From assembly GCF_900199215.1 (NCBI RefSeq), contig NZ_FZQA01000002.1:62001-126000 (forward strand): a stretch of DNA of 64,000 nt, in the 5' to 3' direction. This DNA comes from Amphiplicatus metriothermophilus. GTDB taxonomy: Bacteria > Pseudomonadota > Alphaproteobacteria > Caulobacterales > Parvularculaceae. Made by a program: the position numbers and the translations under genes. Below the pieces are notes generated by a model that did not search any database, was not told the DNA's origin, and saw only the letters and a list, made by a program, of their open reading frames with translations. Below are positions 38,692-49,874 of the stretch, in pieces. Numbering within the stretch: the stretch's first letter is position 1; every line of letters begins with the position of its first letter.

Positions 38692-38848
38692 GACTGGCGG
38701 CGGCGGCTCGCCAGCCAGCCCGGCGGTCGGGCCCGGTCGGCCGCAGGGCCGCGGCGATAGACCGCCTCGGGCTTGCCGGCGTTTCGGGGAAGACTGCATA
38801 AGGCGCGCGCCGCGCCGCTTGCTGGCGGCCTTTCCGGGAGCCGTTTCC

Positions 38849-39187
38849 ATGGCCGAAAACCGCGACGACGTTCCTCGCACGCCGCCCGAGGACTGCGCGG
38901 CGATGGAGGAGGTGCGCTATGAGATCGACCGCATCGACCGGCTGCTGGTGCGCCTCGTGGCGGAACGGCAGCGCTATATCGAGGCGGCCGCGCGCATCAA
39001 GGAGCGTCAGGACGAAGTCCGACTCGAATGGCGGATCGAGGACGTGGTGGCCAAAGTTCTGGCTTCGGCCGAGCGCGAAGGCCTTTCGAAACGAATCGCC
39101 GAGCCCGTCTGGCGGCTGCTCATCGACCGCTGCATCGAACATGAGCACGAAAAATGGCGACTGTTTCGAAATCAAAACAAAAAATAA
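38849..39187 (+). CDS. Chorismate mutase, AroQ type
   Basis: 112-aa all-helical protein of the chorismate mutase II fold, which converts chorismate to prephenate for Phe/Tyr synthesis. Key segments: EVRYEIDRIDRLLVRLVAER, QRYIEAAARIKER, and the C-terminal RIAEPVWRLLIDRCIEHEHE. The active-site Arg/Lys/Glu pattern is largely present. ATG 38849 follows a GGGAG site at 9 nt. It is a free-standing mutase without a fused prephenate domain; alternatively it could be a pyochelin-type chorismate lyase relative. Confidence 0.8.
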   Translation: MAENRDDVPRTPPEDCAAMEEVRYEIDRIDRLLVRLVAERQRYIEAAARIKERQDEVRLEWRIEDVVAKVLASAEREGLSKRIAEPVWRLLIDRCIEHEHEKWRLFRNQNKK

Positions 39188-39256
39188 ATTGCTAATGATT
39201 TCAATAGGTTGAAGGAAGGCTCGCTGACGCGCGCCGGCGAAAGGACCGGATTCCCT

Positions 39257-39284
39257 TTGCGCGGCGGACGGCGCGGGCGATAAT
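39257..39284 (+). promoter_or_regulatory. Predicted promoter of the HU gene
   Basis: TTGCGC (39257-39262) and GATAAT (39279-39284) are separated by 16 bp, about 52 bp before the HU start codon. Confidence 0.45.
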
Positions 39285-39336
39285 CCGCCGAGCGTTCAGC
39301 GAGATCCCCCGACATTGCAGCAGAAAGGATGAACTG

Positions 39337-39609
39337 ATGAACAAGAACGAATTCATCGATCGCGTGGCGGACATGGCCGGGATGAGCAAGGCTGAGGCCA
39401 CGCGGGCGGTTGACGCGGTGTTCGACGCGATCACCGAGGCGCTGCGTCGGGGAGACGACGTCCGGCTCGTCGGCTTCGGCACGTTCTCTGCGGCCAAGCG
39501 CGCCGCGCGCGAGGGGCGCAATCCGCGCACCGGCGAGACAATCCAGATTCCGGCGAGCATCCAGCCGAAATTTTCGGCGGGCAAAGGCCTGAAAGACGCG
39601 CTCAACTGA
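39337..39609 (+). CDS. hupB: HU-family DNA-binding protein
   Basis: 90-aa histone-like HU subunit. MNKNEFIDRVADMAGMSKAE, VRLVGFGTFSAAKRAAREGR and the arm tip GRNPRTGETIQIPAS with the intercalating proline are typical. It bends and compacts DNA without sequence specificity. It has its own promoter and is followed by a strong terminator. Together with ihfA and gapR, three nucleoid proteins are encoded in this window. Confidence 0.95.
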   Translation: MNKNEFIDRVADMAGMSKAEATRAVDAVFDAITEALRRGDDVRLVGFGTFSAAKRAAREGRNPRTGETIQIPASIQPKFSAGKGLKDALN

Positions 39610-39627
39610 TCTTCGGATTTGCGGCAG

Positions 39628-39668
39628 GCCGCCTTCCGGCCCGGCAGGGCGGGAAGGCGGCTTTCTTT
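39628..39668 (+). terminator. Rho-independent terminator after HU
   Basis: 10-bp stem 39628-39637 with 39652-39661 (GCCGCCTTCC/GGAAGGCGGC, 14-nt loop) followed by TTTCTTTT, 19 nt after the stop codon. Confidence 0.75.
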
Positions 39669-39732
39669 TGCGCGGGCGCCGGCCTTGTCGGCGCCTGAGG
39701 CGCGCGATAGGGAGAGCGGCGCGCTTCGCGAC

Positions 39733-39808
39733 GGGCGGTTAGCTCAGCTGGAAGAGCGACTGGTTTACACCCAGTAGGCCGGCGGTTCGAACCCGTCACC
39801 GCCCACCA
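39733..39808 (+). tRNA. tRNA-Val (anticodon UAC)
   Basis: 76-nt cloverleaf with encoded CCA. The acceptor GGGCGGT pairs with ACCGCCC. The D-arm is AGCTCAGCTGGAAGAGC, the anticodon stem ACTGG/CCAGT encloses TTTACAC (anticodon TAC), and the T-loop is TTCGAAC. It decodes GUA/GUG valine codons. Confidence 0.96.
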
Positions 39809-39989
39809 CGCCTCGCCTGCGCGCGCAAAATTTTTCAGGACAGAATCTTTTACGCAGAGAATCTTCCACCTGATTTCGCCGTCGGGCGATATTCCTCTGG
39901 ATCAGCCGGCGCGACGCAAATAGAAGCGGGGCGTCGTTTCGCCGGGGCGCCGGCGAAACGCCCTAGCTGTGAAACGAACGGCCCGAACG

Positions 39990-41462
39990 ATGGCGAAACT
40001 CATACCCGTCGATCCTTTTGACTGCGTGGTGTTCGGCGCGACCGGCGATCTCGCCCTGCGCAAGCTGATGCCGGCGCTGTATCACCGCTGGCGCGACGGC
40101 CAGATCCCGGCGAGCTCGCGCATCGTCGGCGCGGCCCGCGCGGCGCTTTCCGCCGACGAATACCGCGCTATGGCGCGCGAGAAATATCAGGCGTTCTTTC
40201 CCGACGACCCCATTGACGAAAAAACCTGGAAAGGGTTCGCCGAGCGCCTGGCCTATTGCGAGCTCGACGCCGGCGATGCGGGTTCGAACTGGGCGGACCT
40301 GTCGGCGCTTCTCGATCCCGCGTCGGGCAAGAAGCGGATGTTCTATTTCGCGCTGCCGCCGTCGATTTACGGCGACGTCGCCGCGAACATCGCGCGCGCG
40401 GGCCTGAAGACGCCGCAGACCGCCGTCGTGCTCGAAAAGCCGATCGGCTTCGATCTCGCCTCGGCGCGCGCGATCAACGACGCGGTGGGCCGGAGCTTCG
40501 AGGAGCGGCAGGTTTTCCGCATCGACCACTACCTCGGCAAGGAGACGGTCCAGAACCTGCTGATCCTGCGCTTCGCCAACGCGATCTTCGAGCCGCTGTG
40601 GAACGCCAACGTCATCGACCACGTGCAGATTTCGGTGAACGAGTCGATCGGGGCGGGCGGGCGCGCGAGCTATTACGACAAGTCCGGCGCCTTGCGCGAC
40701 ATGGTGCAGAACCATCTGATGCAGCTTCTTTGCCTGGTCGCAATGGAGCCGCCGCTCGAACTCGCCGCGGACGTCGTGCGCGACGAGAAGATCAAGGTGC
40801 TGCGCGCGCTGCGCCCCTTCACGGCGGCGACCGTGAAAGAAAACTCCGTACGCGGCCAATACCGCGCGGGCGTTATCGACGGCCGGCCCGCGCCGGGCTA
40901 CGAGGAGGAGCTCGGCCGCAAGAGCGACACCGAGACTTTCGTCGCCCTCAAGGCGCATATCGACAACTGGCGCTGGGCGGGCGTGCCGTTCTATCTGCGC
41001 ACCGGCAAGCGCATGAGCGCCCGGCGCTCCGACATCGTCATCCAGTTCAAGAATGTCGCCCATTCGATCGTCGGGCCGGAGGCGGGCGCGCTGCATCCCG
41101 TTCGCCTTGTCATCCGTCTGCAGCCGGACGAAGGCGTCAAGCTGATGCTGATGACGAAGGATCCGGGCCCCGGCGGCATGCGTCTCAAATACGTGCCGCT
41201 CAATCTGAGCTACGCCGAGACTTTCACCAGGCGCTATCCGGACGCCTATGAGCGCCTGCTGATGGCGGTGGTGCGCGGCGATCTCGCGCTGTTCATGCGG
41301 CGCGACGAGGTGGAGGCCGCGTGGGCCTGGGTCGACGACATATTGCAGGCATGGTCGGACGAGGCGGTGAAGCTTTATCCCTACACGGCGGGCTCGGACG
41401 GGCCGGCGCAGTCGGCCATGCTGCTTGACCGCGACGGGCGGGAGTGGTTCGACGAAACCTGA
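39990..41462 (+). CDS. zwf: Glucose-6-phosphate 1-dehydrogenase
   Basis: 490-aa enzyme that oxidises glucose-6-phosphate to 6-phosphogluconolactone. The N-terminal Rossmann motif [17 protein letters not shown] and the active-site signature [15 protein letters not shown] are intact. ATG 39990 is preferred; an in-frame GTG at 39969 would add seven residues. It is the first gene of zwf-edd-glk, the upper Entner-Doudoroff pathway. No 6-phosphogluconolactonase gene follows. Confidence 0.96.
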   Translation: MAKLIPVDPFDCVVFGATGDLALRKLMPALYHRWRDGQIPASSRIVGAARAALSADEYRAMAREKYQAFFPDDPIDEKTWKGFAERLAYCELDAGDAGSNWADLSALLDPASGKKRMFYFALPPSIYGDVAANIARAGLKTPQTAVVLEKPIGFDLASARAINDAVGRSFEERQVFRIDHYLGKETVQNLLILRFANAIFEPLWNANVIDHVQISVNESIGAGGRASYYDKSGALRDMVQNHLMQLLCLVAMEPPLELAADVVRDEKIKVLRALRPFTAATVKENSVRGQYRAGVIDGRPAPGYEEELGRKSDTETFVALKAHIDNWRWAGVPFYLRTGKRMSARRSDIVIQFKNVAHSIVGPEAGALHPVRLVIRLQPDEGVKLMLMTKDPGPGGMRLKYVPLNLSYAETFTRRYPDAYERLLMAVVRGDLALFMRRDEVEAAWAWVDDILQAWSDEAVKLYPYTAGSDGPAQSAMLLDRDGREWFDET

Positions 41463-41496
41463 GGCGCCCTTTTTCGCACGCCAAGGACGGAACGCC

Positions 41497-43349
<1,853 letters not shown>

Positions 43350-43353
<4 letters not shown>

Positions 43354-44324
43354 ACGGAGAAATGCTGGTCGCCGATATGGGCGGCACCAATGCGCGCTTC
43401 GCCCTTGCATCCTATACGGACGGAAAGGTTTCGATCCGCGAAAAGCGCGGCTATCGCGCGGCGGAGTTCCCGACGCTGATCGACGCCGCGAAGGCTTTTC
43501 TCGATGCGGTTGGAACGAAGCCGCGGCGCGCCTGCTTCGCAGTGGCGGGGCCGGTGATCGACGACGTCGTCGATTTCACCAATTCTCCCTGGACGCTGCC
43601 GGTGAGCGAAACGAAGGCGGCTCTGTCGCTCGAAACGCTTCATGTCGTGAACGATTTTTATGCGCTCGCCGCCGGCGCGCTGCATCTGCCGGAAAAAGGG
43701 TTCGAGGTCGTCCGGGCAGGCGCGGGCGATCCGTCCGCGCCGCGCGTGGTGCTCGGCCCCGGCACGGGCTTCGGCCAGGCGCTAGTCGTGCCCGTCGACG
43801 GCGCGCACCGGGTGGTGGCGACCGAAGGGGGGCATGTCGGCGTCTCTCCGGGTACGGAGGAAGAACTGGCGGTGTTCGCCGAGCTTGCGCGCGCCGCGCC
43901 GCGGGTGTTCGTCGAGCGGGCGGTGTCGGGCCCCGGCATCGTCAATCTTTACCGCGCGCTGTCGGCGCTCGCCGGCGACGCGCCGGCGTTCGACTCGCCC
44001 GACGACGTCACGCAGGCCGCTCTTGCCGGCTCTGACGCGCGCGCGGTCAGAACGGTCGAGCTTTTCTGCGAGCTTCTGGGGCGCGCGGCCGGCGACGCGG
44101 TGCTCGGCTGCGGCGCGCGCGGCGGCGTCATCCTGGGGGGCGGCATCCTGCCGAAGATCCGGGATTTCTTCAGGCGGACGCGGTTCGTCGCGTGTTTTCT
44201 CGACAAGGCGCGCCAGCGCGAATATGTCGAGGACGTGCCGGTCCGGCTCATCGTCGACGATGCGGCGGCGCTTTACGGCGCTGGTTACGTGCTGGCCGCG
44301 GCCGGCGCGCCGGCGTTGCGATGA
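43350..44324 (+). CDS. glk: Glucokinase
   Basis: 324-aa bacterial glucokinase that phosphorylates glucose with ATP. The N-terminal phosphate-binding loop [14 protein letters not shown], the VVNDFYALA segment and [15 protein letters not shown] are characteristic. It feeds glucose-6-phosphate into zwf and edd just upstream, with which it forms one operon. Confidence 0.95.
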
Positions 44325-44414
44325 CGGCATTGGGGCGCCCGCGCCCGAATCCCGCCCCGATCGCCCTCACAAGGTCTTGATTCCAGCCTTATGGCGCCGC
44401 GAAAGGCGGCCACC

Positions 44415-44439
44415 ATCTCCTCAATGGAATCGAGGAGAT
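44415..44439 (+). promoter_or_regulatory. Predicted hairpin sequestering the EF-hand gene ribosome-binding site
   Basis: ATCTCCTC (44415-44422) pairs perfectly with GAGGAGAT (44432-44439) over a 9-nt loop. The right arm is the Shine-Dalgarno sequence itself, about 8 nt before the ATG at 44446. If transcribed, this would occlude the start. Confidence 0.5.
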
Positions 44440-44445
44440 TGCGCC

Positions 44446-44994
44446 ATGCCGATCCGTGACCTCGTCGCCGCTTTCGCCGCGCCCGCCGTCGCCGTTCTCG
44501 CCGTCGGCGTGGGGGCTGCCCTCGCCTCCGGGTCGGGCTTTGAGGAACGGCCCGCCTATGGCGGGACGCTCGAACGGCTCAGCGAGGCGGAGGCGCGCGC
44601 GCACGCCGCGCAGGTCTTCCAGCGCGCCGATCTCGACCGGTCCGGCGATCTCGATGCGGACGAATACGCCTCACTCGCGGTCGTCGTCGCCGAGCTTGCG
44701 CGCTTCAACGGCTTTCTCGCCCTCGAGATCGCGGGCGAAGCCGACACGATCGCGCTGCCGGCGCCCGCACGCGGCGGCCTTACCACGGCCGAGCGCATCC
44801 GCATCGACGCCGTGGCGCGGGCGGAGTTCTATGCTGCGGCGGGCGAGGATATGCGCCTGTCGCGCGACGAGTTCGTCGGCGAGAGCGCGGCGCGCTTTTC
44901 CGCGGCTGACCGCAACGGCGACGGCGCGCTCGTTCGCGGCGAGCTTGCCGCCTTCGCGGCCGCCGCGGCGCGCGTGGCGGGCTCGGACGTCTAG
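44446..44994 (+). CDS. Exported EF-hand protein
   Basis: 182-aa protein with a hydrophobic signal peptide (FAAPAVAVLAVGVGAALAS) and two EF-hand-type calcium loops: DLDRSGDLDADEY (about residues 61-73) and DRNGDGALVRGEL (about 153-165). Both keep acidic residues at loop positions 1, 3, 5 and 12. The protein probably binds calcium in the periplasm; partner unknown. Its stop codon overlaps that of convergent panC (shared CTAG). Translation may be controlled by the hairpin at 44415-44439. Confidence 0.85.
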   Translation: MPIRDLVAAFAAPAVAVLAVGVGAALASGSGFEERPAYGGTLERLSEAEARAHAAQVFQRADLDRSGDLDADEYASLAVVVAELARFNGFLALEIAGEADTIALPAPARGGLTTAERIRIDAVARAEFYAAAGEDMRLSRDEFVGESAARFSAADRNGDGALVRGELAAFAAAAARVAGSDV

Positions 44995-45851
44995 CTCTTC
45001 CGCTCCGCCGGCCAGTTGTCGATAAGGCGCGTGCGGCCGATGCGGACGGCGGCGAGCACGCGCGCGCGCGCGCCGGGCGCGAGCGGTCCGGGTTCGAGCG
45101 GGGAAAGATCCGCAGCGGCGCGCGTCTCGACATAATCGATCCCGTCGAATCCGGCTTCCCGCAGCGCGGCGCGCGCTTCTTCCATCGCCTCTGCGACGGG
45201 CGCGCCCTGCGCCAGCCGCTCGGCCGCCGCCCTGAGCGCGCCGTTCAGCCGGCCGGCGATCTTTCGTTCGTCTACGGACAGATAGGCGTTGCGCGACGAC
45301 ATGGCGAGTCCGTCAGGCTCGCGCACGATCGGCGCGCCGACGATCTCGACCGGCATGTCGAGATCGCGGACCATTTGGCGTACGACCAGGAGCTGCTGGT
45401 AGTCCTTCTCGCCGAAAACGGCGATATCGGGTCTGACCTGATTGAACAGCTTGCATACGACGGTGGCCACGCCGCCGAAGAAATGCGGCCGGGCCTCCCC
45501 TTCGAGCGCGCGCCCGAGGGGCCCGGGCGTCACGCTGGTCTCGAATCCGGGCGGATACATCTCCTCGGGGGAAGGCAGATAGGCGAGATGGCAGCCGGCC
45601 GCCTGCAGTCGCTCGAGATCGGCCGCTTCGTTGCGCGGATAGGTCGCCAGATCCTCATGGGCCGCGAATTGCCTGGGGTTCACGAAAATGCTCGCCACCG
45701 CGCGGTCGGCGAGATTGCAGGCGGTCTTCACGAGGGATATATGCCCTTCATGCAACGCCCCCATGGTCGGAACGAAGCCGACGGCGAGCCCCTTCGCCCG
45801 CCAGGCGGCGATCCTCGTCCGCAGGGCGCGGACGTTGCGCACGACGCCCAT
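44991..45851 (-). CDS. panC: Pantothenate synthetase
   Basis: 286-aa ATP-dependent ligase joining pantoate and beta-alanine. Motifs are VPTMGALHEGHISLV (HIGH-like), FVNPRQF, FGEKDYQQLLVVRQMV and REPDGLAMSSRNAYLS (KMSKS-like). The start at 45851 is the ATG nearest to the conserved region; an in-frame ATG at 45878 would add nine residues, and neither has a strong ribosome-binding site. panB is not seen nearby. It is convergent with the EF-hand gene and divergent from the SPOR gene. Confidence 0.95.
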   Translation of the reverse strand: MGVVRNVRALRTRIAAWRAKGLAVGFVPTMGALHEGHISLVKTACNLADRAVASIFVNPRQFAAHEDLATYPRNEAADLERLQAAGCHLAYLPSPEEMYPPGFETSVTPGPLGRALEGEARPHFFGGVATVVCKLFNQVRPDIAVFGEKDYQQLLVVRQMVRDLDMPVEIVGAPIVREPDGLAMSSRNAYLSVDERKIAGRLNGALRAAAERLAQGAPVAEAMEEARAALREAGFDGIDYVETRAAADLSPLEPGPLAPGARARVLAAVRIGRTRLIDNWPAERKS

Positions 45852-45885
45852 TTGAGAATCATGGCTGACTGGCGACATCGGCGGA

Positions 45886-45909
45886 ACTCTGGGACAAGGG
45901 ACTCTGGGA
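45886..45909. repeat. Short direct repeat upstream of panC
   Basis: ACTCTGGGA occurs at 45886-45894 and again at 45901-45909 (15-bp period), in the divergent panC/SPOR promoter region. It may be a binding site or chance. Confidence 0.35.
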
Positions 45910-45953
45910 TAAGATTGCTTGATCGGCGCGGGCGAGGCTCGCTGGAGAGGCTC

Positions 45954-46748
45954 ATGCGACACTCCGCTGCAGGGCGCAAGATGGATGGCGGCTCGACCTC
46001 GCGTCTGTTGGGGCGGGCCGCGATCGCCGGCGCGGCGTTGGTTCTGTCGGCCTGCGCGAGCCTCAGGGGCGACGACGCCCCGGACGTGACCGGCGATTCC
46101 GTGGATGAAATAAACTGGGCGTTCGCGCGCACGGCCGAACTCGAGGCCGAGGTGGCGCGCCTGACCGAGGAGAACGCGCGCCTGTCCCGGAAACTCGCTG
46201 CGCTGGAGGCGGCCGCCAGGGAGGCGGAGCAGGCCGCCTCGGCCGCCGCCGACGAAGCGTCCGAGAAAGAACCCCCCGCTGCGCCGCCTGCGAGGCCGCA
46301 GTCGCAGGCGAAAAACGTCATCGCCGCGCCGGAAGCCCGCACGGCGCTGGCCGGCGCGCCGGTGCCGGTGGATCCTTCTCCGCGGCTCGTTCAGCCGTCG
46401 TTCGCTTCGGCCGAAGACGCGGTGTTCGAGAACGAGGCTGACGACAGCGACATTCCTCTCGCCAGCGTCCTTTACGGCGTTCATCTCGCCTCCTATCGCG
46501 GCGTCGAGGAGGCGCGGGCCGGCTGGCGCAGGCTGCAGCGGGAGAATCCCGACGAGCTCGGCCTGCTCGAGCCGCGCCTGGCGGAGATCACGCTTGATGC
46601 GCGGGGCACGTTTCTACGGCTGATCGGCGGCGGCTTCTCATCCGCGGAAAAGGCGGCCGCCCTGTGCGCGCGGCTTAAGGCCAGGGGCGTGTATTGTGCG
46701 GTGACGGGCTTCGACGGGGAACGGCTGTCGCTGTCGGAAACCGGCTGA
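45954..46748 (+). CDS. SPOR-domain lipoprotein with coiled coil
   Basis: 264-aa protein. The lipoprotein signal ends LVLSAC. A coiled coil (about residues 60-105, TEENARLSRKLAALEAAARE) and a Pro/Ala linker lead to a C-terminal SPOR-like domain (about 180-260: YGVHLASYRGVEEARAGWRR, then AEKAAALCARLKARGVYC). SPOR domains bind denuded septal peptidoglycan, so a role at the division site or envelope is inferred. ATG 45954 follows a GGAGAGG site; ATG 45984 is an alternative. Confidence 0.8.
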   Translation: MRHSAAGRKMDGGSTSRLLGRAAIAGAALVLSACASLRGDDAPDVTGDSVDEINWAFARTAELEAEVARLTEENARLSRKLAALEAAAREAEQAASAAADEASEKEPPAAPPARPQSQAKNVIAAPEARTALAGAPVPVDPSPRLVQPSFASAEDAVFENEADDSDIPLASVLYGVHLASYRGVEEARAGWRRLQRENPDELGLLEPRLAEITLDARGTFLRLIGGGFSSAEKAAALCARLKARGVYCAVTGFDGERLSLSETG

Positions 46749-46778
46749 GCGCCTCGTCGTCGCCCGGCCCGCCGCCTC

Positions 46779-47729
46779 TCAGGCCTTGGCGAAGTGCTTG
46801 CGCGGGCTCTGGCGCTCGGCGCCTTTCCAGCGGCGCACGAACTCCTCAAGCTCGGGATCGCCGCCTTCGGGCAGCACGATTTTCAGCTTCACATACTGAT
46901 CGCCGCGCGCGCCGCCCGGCTTGATGAGCCCGCGGCCCTTCAGTCGCAGCACGGCGCCGGAGCTCGACCCCTTGGGCACGGCGAGCGAGACGTCGCCGCT
47001 GATCGTCGGCACGGTGATTTTTCCGCCGAGCACCGCCTCCTTCAGCGTGATCGGGGCTTCCATGTAGATGTCGCCTTCCTTGCGCTCGAAGATCGGGTGC
47101 GGCTTGACCTTGATCTCCACATAAACGTCGCCGTGGGCGCCGTTGGGGCCGCGTTCGCCCTGGCCGCGCAGGCGCAGGCTCTGGCCGTCGTTGATGCCGG
47201 CGGGGATCGCCAGATCGAAGGTCTTGCCGTCCGGCATGGTGACGCGCTTCTTCGCGCCGCGGGCCGCGTCGAGAAAATCGACCTCGAGCCGGTAGCGCAG
47301 GTCGCGCCCGCGGCCGAAGCCGGCGCTGGAATAACCGCTCCCGCTCGCGAAGCCGCCGCGCCGGCCGGCGCCGAACAGATCGGCGAAGATGTCGCCGAGA
47401 TCCTCGAAGGACGCGCCCGCCCCGGGTCCGCCCGGACCGCTGCGGAAACCGCCGAATCCTTCCGCGCCGGGACCGGCGTGGCTCCACTGGCGGAAGCCGC
47501 GCTCGCGGCCTTCGGCGTCGATCTCGCCCTGGTCGTAACGCTTGCGCCGTTCGGGATCGCCGAGAATGTCGAAGGCGGCGGAAATCTCCTTGAACCGCTC
47601 TTCGGCCTTCTTGTCGCCGGGATTGCGGTCCGGATGATGCTGCTTGGCGAGCTTGCGGAAAGCCGCGCGGATCTCGGCGTCGCTGGCCGACCGCGACACG
47701 CCCAGCACCGTATAAGGGTCTCTGGCCAC
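46779..47729 (-). CDS. DnaJ-like co-chaperone (CbpA type)
   Basis: 316-aa J-domain protein that would stimulate a DnaK-type Hsp70. The J domain (DPYTVLGVSRSASDAEIRAA, HPD triad in KQHHPDRNP) is followed by a Gly/Phe-rich linker and two beta-rich substrate-binding domains. The Cys-rich zinc domain of DnaJ is missing, so it is CbpA/class B type. The GTG at 47729 places the start right before the J domain; an ATG at 47816 would add 29 Arg-rich, unconserved residues. Confidence 0.9.
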   Translation of the reverse strand: MARDPYTVLGVSRSASDAEIRAAFRKLAKQHHPDRNPGDKKAEERFKEISAAFDILGDPERRKRYDQGEIDAEGRERGFRQWSHAGPGAEGFGGFRSGPGGPGAGASFEDLGDIFADLFGAGRRGGFASGSGYSSAGFGRGRDLRYRLEVDFLDAARGAKKRVTMPDGKTFDLAIPAGINDGQSLRLRGQGERGPNGAHGDVYVEIKVKPHPIFERKEGDIYMEAPITLKEAVLGGKITVPTISGDVSLAVPKGSSSGAVLRLKGRGLIKPGGARGDQYVKLKIVLPEGGDPELEEFVRRWKGAERQSPRKHFAKA

Positions 47730-47868
47730 CGCTCTTGCGTTCCTTCGCTGTTCTGCTTGGACCCAAAGACGACCGTCATAGGCCGCGCGCCGTCTGAAGG
47801 GACGGCGCGCATTCATGAGATAAGCGATTTTCGCCGGAAATGAAGTCGGTCCGGTTAATCCCGTCGCG

Positions 47869-49674
47869 TTATCCGGCGAAGGCGGGACGTTCCGGCCCCG
47901 TCGCCGCGCGCAGGAAGCGGCCGATCGAACTGGCGAGCAGATCCGCCTTGACCGGCTTGGGCAGGAAGTCGTTGATCCCGGCGGCGAAGCAGGCGCGGCG
48001 ATCCTCCTCGGAGGCGGCGGCGGTGATGGCGATCACCGGCACCGACGCCCAGGCCGCGCCGGAATGCCGGATCTCCCGGGTCGCGGTCAGGCCGTCCATC
48101 ACCGGCATGTGCAGATCCATGAGGACGATGTCGAATCGCTCGGCGGCCAGCCGCTGCAGCGCTTCCGCGCCGTTTTCGGCTTCCGTGACGTCGACGTTCA
48201 GGGGGCGGAGCAGGGCGCCGACGACCTGCCTGTTGACGATGTTGTCCTCGACGAGCAGCACGCGCGCGCCGGAAAGCGGCGCCTCGCCGCGCGTCGTTTC
48301 TGGGGCGTCGGCCGCGGGAGAATCCGCCGGCGCGCGCCTGACGGCGGGCGAGCCTGCGCCGGCGCAGATCGGCGCGTCGAAGCGCAAGGTGAAGGCGGTT
48401 CCCGCGCCGGGCTTCGAATCGACGGCGAGGGTCCCGTCCATCGCGCGCACGATGCCGAGGCTCACCGCCAGGCCCAGCCCTGCGCCCCCATGACGGCGGG
48501 TGATGGAGTTGTCGCCCTGTTCGAAAGCGGCGAACACGCGCGCGCGCTCCTCATCGCTCATGCCGACGCCGGTGTCGCTCACCATGAGGCTGACTTTGGC
48601 CGTATCGGCGCGATCCTCGCAGCGGCGCGAGGCCGCCTTGATCAGCACGGCGCCGCTGTCGGTGAACTTCACGGCGTTCGAGATGAGATTGTTTAGGCAC
48701 TGGACGAGTCGCGGCGCGTCGAGCAACAGACGCGGCTCTTCGAGCTGCTCGACGTCGAGCGACAGCGTCACGTTCTTGCGCGCCGCGGCGTCTCGATGCA
48801 GCGCGGCCGAGTTGCGGACGAGAGCGGCGAGGTCGGTTTCGCGCGGCTCCAGGATCAGCTCGCCCGACTCGATCTGAGAGTAGTCCAGCACTTCGTTGAG
48901 CAGCGACAGCAGCGAGTCGCCGGAATGGATTATCGTCTCCACCTGGGTGCGCTGGGCAGGGTTCAGCTCGGTGTCGCGAAGGGCCTGCGCCATGCCGAGC
49001 ACGCCGTTGAGGGGCGTGCGGAACTCGTGGCTCATCTTGGCGAGGAACTGGGACTTCGCCTTGCTCGCCTGCTGCGCGGCCGCGCGCCCCTTCAGGGCGG
49101 CCGCCGTCATTTCGTTGAGCGTGCTGATGTTCTTGCGTCGGCCGAGATAAGACGCCACGAGCGCCCACATGAAGACGCCGACCGTCAGCAGGGGCAGAAG
49201 GTCGTGGGTCCGGTAGGAGAGGAGCGCGCTCATGGCGATGAAGGCGATCACGATCGGGCCGGCCGTCGAGGCGAAGATCAGGAACGTGTTGGCGTTGTGG
49301 ACGGTGACGTGAATGAGCGCGCCGGCGAACAGGCAGGCCGCGCCGAAATAGCCTGCGGCGGAGTCGAGCTCCACCACAATCCAGGCCGGCGCGAGGAATA
49401 TGGCGGAGTTCAGAACGTTCAAGGCGGCAAAACCGAGCGTCGCCCGGCGCGAAAGGCTGGCGCGAGGGGCGCGGAAATAGCGCCGGTACGCCAGAAACTG
49501 CAGCGCCGCCGCCGTCCCGATGGCGAGCCACCAGACGATCGCGAAGAGCGGATAGCCGAAAAGGGCGACCAGAGTGGCGACGCCGGCGTTGACGGCCATG
49601 CGCAAGGGGTACTCGCGGGCGGCGATTTCCCCCGTTTCGCGATAGGCGAGCGCGATGGCGTCAGGCGTGGTCAT
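47869..49674 (-). CDS. Membrane-bound hybrid histidine kinase
   Basis: 601-aa sensor. The N-terminal membrane domain has about six helices (about residues 28-175). It is followed by HisKA with the phospho-acceptor H216 in KMSHEFRTPLNGV, a HATPase_c domain (N-box NNLISNAVKF, G-boxes DTGVGMS and GGAGLGLAVS) and a C-terminal receiver domain with D520 in LMDLHMPVMDG. A hybrid kinase of this type normally passes phosphate to an Hpt protein; none is adjacent. The signal is unknown and no periplasmic sensor domain is evident. Confidence 0.93.
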   Translation of the reverse strand: MTTPDAIALAYRETGEIAAREYPLRMAVNAGVATLVALFGYPLFAIVWWLAIGTAAALQFLAYRRYFRAPRASLSRRATLGFAALNVLNSAIFLAPAWIVVELDSAAGYFGAACLFAGALIHVTVHNANTFLIFASTAGPIVIAFIAMSALLSYRTHDLLPLLTVGVFMWALVASYLGRRKNISTLNEMTAAALKGRAAAQQASKAKSQFLAKMSHEFRTPLNGVLGMAQALRDTELNPAQRTQVETIIHSGDSLLSLLNEVLDYSQIESGELILEPRETDLAALVRNSAALHRDAAARKNVTLSLDVEQLEEPRLLLDAPRLVQCLNNLISNAVKFTDSGAVLIKAASRRCEDRADTAKVSLMVSDTGVGMSDEERARVFAAFEQGDNSITRRHGGAGLGLAVSLGIVRAMDGTLAVDSKPGAGTAFTLRFDAPICAGAGSPAVRRAPADSPAADAPETTRGEAPLSGARVLLVEDNIVNRQVVGALLRPLNVDVTEAENGAEALQRLAAERFDIVLMDLHMPVMDGLTATREIRHSGAAWASVPVIAITAAASEEDRRACFAAGINDFLPKPVKADLLASSIGRFLRAATGPERPAFAG

Positions 49675-49874
49675 TCCGCGGATTGTTGTCGGCTTCTCCC
49701 TCCCCCCTGAAGCTTTCCTTAACCGGATTGGCTGAACACGACGTTAATTCGGCCGCGTCCGGAGAATGCGTTAACGGAGCATCCGGACCGGCCCGATCCG
49801 TCCGAGCCGCCCCCTTTGCGGCGCTGGTCATCGCCGGCGGGCGCGCCTACACTGTCTGGTGAAGGAAGACGTAG
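49675..49874. other. Divergent intergenic region, kinase / hypothetical gene
   Basis: 200 bp with three TTAA-containing half-sites (49719, 49744, 49771) but without the spacing of a full CtrA site. A GAAGGA ribosome-binding site at 49861-49866 serves the next gene. Confidence 0.4.

Noticed and set aside
39188-39230. Fur-like box after chorismate mutase
   Set aside because: TTGCTAATGATTTCAA has only weak symmetry, and the spacing does not match a Fur or Mur site.
49719-49775. Three TTAA half-sites between the hybrid kinase and the 481-aa gene as CtrA sites
   Set aside because: Spacings of about 25 bp do not fit TTAA-N7-TTAA; half-sites alone are too frequent.
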